A stretch of 64,000 bases of DNA from Mesorhizobium sp. M00.F.Ca.ET.216.01.1.1 (GTDB lineage: Bacteria; Pseudomonadota; Alphaproteobacteria; Rhizobiales; Rhizobiaceae), in assembly GCF_004010325.2 (NCBI RefSeq), contig NZ_SADR02000020.1, positions 1 through 64,000 of the forward strand. Direction: 5' to 3'. A program made the translations under genes and the position numbers. Each line of letters starts with the position of its first letter. The stretch's first letter is position 1. The notes below the pieces were generated by a model that saw only the letters and a program-made list of their open reading frames with translations, made no database searches and was not told the origin of the DNA. Shown in pieces: positions 62,150 through 64,000 of the stretch.

Positions 62150-63163
62150 ATGTCCACCATTACGCGACGCATCGTTCTCCTGTCGTCGGCAGCACTTGCA
62201 GGCGCCGCCTTCCTCGACCCCTCCCATGCCGACGGCCTCAAGATCACCATCGGCTACCAGACGGTGGTCGAGCCCTCGAAAGTGCCGCAGGCAGACGGCG
62301 TCTACGAGAGCGCAACCAAGGCGGCTATAGACTGGCGGAAATTCGAATCCGGCGCCGATGTGATCGCCGCGGTGGCTTCCGGTTCGGTCGACATCGGTTA
62401 TGTCGGATCGAGCCCGCTGGCGGCGGCAGCCAGCCGCGAGCTTCCCATCCAGACCATCTTCGTTGTCGGCCTGATCGGCGAATCCGAAGCGCTTGTCGCC
62501 CGCAACGGCGCCGGCATCGAGAAAATAGCCGACCTCGCCGGCAAAAAGGTGGCCGTGCCCTTCGTCTCGACGACACACTACAGCCTGCTCGCCGCGCTGA
62601 AGCATGAAGGCGTCGATCCGAAGTCGGTCGGAATCCTCAATCTGCGGCCGCCGGAAATCGCAGCGGCTTTCGCGCGCGGCGACATCGACGCTGCCTATGT
62701 CTGGGATCCGGCGCTCGGCCAGATCAAGAATTCGGGCAAGGTCGTGCTAGACTCCTCGCAGGTCGCCGCATGGGGCGCGCCAACCTTCGACGCCTGGATC
62801 GTGCGGACCGATTTCGCCGAAAAGAACCCCGAGGCGGTGCGCGATTTCGTCAAGGTGACAGGCGCTGCCTATGCCGAGTTCCTGGCCAAGCCAGATGCCT
62901 GGTCGGTGTCGTCACCACAAGCGGCAAAGATCGCCAAGATCACCGGCGCCAAGCTGGAGGACGTGCCGCAACTGCTCAAGGGCTATGTCTTCCCGACGCT
63001 GGAGGAAGAGGCCTCGGACAAGTTCCTCGGCGGCGGCACTGTCAAGGCGATCGAGGCGGCATCCGCCTTCCTGAAGGAGCAGGGCAAGATCGACGCCGTG
63101 CTGCCGGATTACTCGAAATACGTATCGTCGAAATACGTTAGCGAAGCTCTCGCTTCGAACTGA
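62150..63163 (+). CDS. tauA: Taurine ABC transporter substrate-binding protein
   Basis: The 337-residue protein has a twin-arginine-like/Sec signal (MSTITRRIVLLSSAALAGAA) and a type 2 periplasmic-binding fold of the TauA/SsuA kind (ITIGYQTVVEPSKVPQADG, DIGYVGSSPLAAAASRELPI). It should bind taurine or another sulfonate for import by TauBC. I chose the ATG at 62150 because GGAG lies six bases before it; the ATG at 62138 has no ribosome site. The divergent Rrf2 gene suggests sulfur-linked control. Confidence 0.93.
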   Translation: MSTITRRIVLLSSAALAGAAFLDPSHADGLKITIGYQTVVEPSKVPQADGVYESATKAAIDWRKFESGADVIAAVASGSVDIGYVGSSPLAAAASRELPIQTIFVVGLIGESEALVARNGAGIEKIADLAGKKVAVPFVSTTHYSLLAALKHEGVDPKSVGILNLRPPEIAAAFARGDIDAAYVWDPALGQIKNSGKVVLDSSQVAAWGAPTFDAWIVRTDFAEKNPEAVRDFVKVTGAAYAEFLAKPDAWSVSSPQAAKIAKITGAKLEDVPQLLKGYVFPTLEEEASDKFLGGGTVKAIEAASAFLKEQGKIDAVLPDYSKYVSSKYVSEALASN

Positions 63164-63165
63164 GC

Positions 63166-63207
63166 GCATGACCCCGGAACCGTTTCCGGTTCCGGAAAGG
63201 ATCATGC
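63166..63207. repeat. RIME-like palindrome after tauA
   Basis: Arms GCATGA and TCATGC enclose the inner palindrome CCGGAACCG/TTTCCGG. It begins three bases after the tauA stop and could limit read-through into tauB. Confidence 0.7.
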
Positions 63208-63339
63208 GCAGACTCAAAGTGTTAGACGCGCGGTTCTTCTTCTCTGACGCCGGGTGCTGCCCGCCCCGGAACCGCTACCGCATCGGCCCGAAAATCGAAT
63301 TCGATTTTCGGAAAGCACGATGCGGAGATCCAAAGTGTT

Positions 63340-63379
63340 AGAGCGTACTTTGTGCATCCAATTGGACGCACGTCGCTCT
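63340..63379. repeat. Single copy of the 49-base hairpin family
   Basis: AGAGCGTACTTTGTGCATCC and its complement-like second half (GGACGCACGTCGCTCT) mirror the units at 33407, with stem bases changed from GCGC/GCGC to GTGC/GCAC so that pairing is kept. Confidence 0.7.
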
Positions 63380-63432
63380 AACGAGGAGCGGTTTCGGGCA
63401 GGCAGATGTTCACAGAACTTCTGCGGGGTCCC

Positions 63433-64000
63433 ATGACGCATCTCGTGCTTGATAAAGTCTCGGTTCACTATGACGGCCAGGCGGCGCCGGCCGTCGAACG
63501 CGTATCGATCGATGTCGCCAAGGGTGATTTCGTAGTCCTGGTCGGCCGCTCCGGATGCGGCAAGACCTCGCTGCTCAACGTCGCGGCGGGCCTGGTCGAG
63601 CCGGTGCATGGCGGCGCCACGATCGGCGGCAGGCCGATCACCGCGCCGAGCTCGGACCGGGCCGTGGTGTTCCAGAACGATGCGCTGTTTCCGTGGCTGG
63701 CGGCGCGCGAGAACGTCGCCTTTGCGCTTCGGTTGCGCGGCGTGCGACTGGGCGAGCGGGCGCACCGCGCCGATGCGCTGCTGGCGCTGGTCAAGCTTGA
63801 CGGCGCCGGCGACAAGCGCATCTGGGAACTTTCCGGAGGCATGCGCCAGCGTGTCGGCCTGGCGCGGGCAATGGCCGCCGAACCTGAGTTTCTGCTGCTC
63901 GACGAGCCGCTGGGCGCGCTCGATGCGCTGACCCGCGAGCGTATGCAGACAACGCTGCTCGACCTGTGGACGGCAAGCCATGTCGGCGTGCTGATGGTCA
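63433..64000 (+). CDS. tauB: Taurine ABC transporter ATP-binding protein (truncated by window end)
   Basis: The first 189 residues are present. They have Walker A GRSGCGKTS, the Q-loop region AVVFQNDALFPWL, signature ELSGGMRQRVGLARAMA and Walker B FLLLDEPLGALD. It is the ATPase of the nitrate/sulfonate/taurine importer family, next to tauA in the expected order; the permease tauC should lie beyond 64000. The ATG at 63433 is preferred; an in-frame ATG at 63406 would add nine residues. About 270 bases with two repeats separate it from tauA. Confidence 0.92.
   Translation, partial: MTHLVLDKVSVHYDGQAAPAVERVSIDVAKGDFVVLVGRSGCGKTSLLNVAAGLVEPVHGGATIGGRPITAPSSDRAVVFQNDALFPWLAARENVAFALRLRGVRLGERAHRADALLALVKLDGAGDKRIWELSGGMRQRVGLARAMAAEPEFLLLDEPLGALDALTRERMQTTLLDLWTASHVGVLMV

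Overview
The window comes from the chromosome of a high-GC alphaproteobacterium of the order Hyphomicrobiales, most likely Mesorhizobium or a close relative. The evidence is the gene content and order (hrcA diverging from rph, then rdgB and hemW, with rsmI and yraN further on), a membrane-bound ferritin (MbfA) behind an Irr-type iron control element, promoters matching the general-stress sigma factor EcfG, and scattered RIME-like palindromes around GATCATG/CATGATC cores. About 62 protein-coding genes, two broken genes and one tRNA gene can be supported.

Layout. 1-385: no confident gene; possibly the edge of a mobile element. 386-2889: AraC regulator diverging from an NmrA-type oxidoreductase and a SnoaL-like protein. 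3182-5473: YiiX-like cysteine hydrolase, then overlapping CHAD and CYTH genes. 5535-9261: TetR regulator with its operator, and an HlyD/ABC/permease efflux system. 9358-13907: threonine dehydratase-like enzyme, MbfA, two small dimeric alpha-beta barrel proteins, a DUF1127 protein and an ArsR-type regulator. 13980-18163: LigD and Ku (non-homologous end joining) and a YciF-like protein, with EcfG-type promoters in front of Ku and YciF. 18772-22883: DCC protein and a TRAP-TAXI uptake system with DUF1850. 23059-24786: an ECF42 sigma factor with its YciI/DGPF partner and a matching promoter. 24973-28581: CysK, LysE exporter, sorbosone dehydrogenase-like protein. 28603-34864: core block hrcA / rph-VOC-rdgB-hemW and rsmI-yraN, with two conspicuous repeat structures. 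34972-41336: accessory block with a flavin monooxygenase, an RTX protein, a frameshifted alcohol dehydrogenase, an internally deleted MFS transporter and an intact LysR gene. 41456-50912: mostly core genes (uppP, GST, queG, SDR, mepA, glk, MsbA-like ABC exporter, dapB, gpmA).

51030-55980 is the most interesting part. A tRNA-Leu(CAG) gene is followed 4.9 kb downstream by a direct repeat of its last 29 bases (one mismatch). This is the usual footprint of an element integrated at a tRNA 3' end. The segment carries a DUF1127 protein, a large SARP/BTAD-TolB-TPR regulator, a maleate isomerase-family enzyme and a D-amino-acid dehydrogenase, but no integrase.

56038-64000: a cupin protein and a sulfur region: cystathionine gamma-lyase/synthase, cystathionine beta-synthase, an FAD/NAD(P)-binding protein and a cysteine-rich Rrf2 regulator on one strand, diverging from tauA and the start of tauB. 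Together these suggest taurine import and cysteine/homocysteine interconversion under a local sulfur-responsive regulator. That link is inferred from position, not demonstrated.
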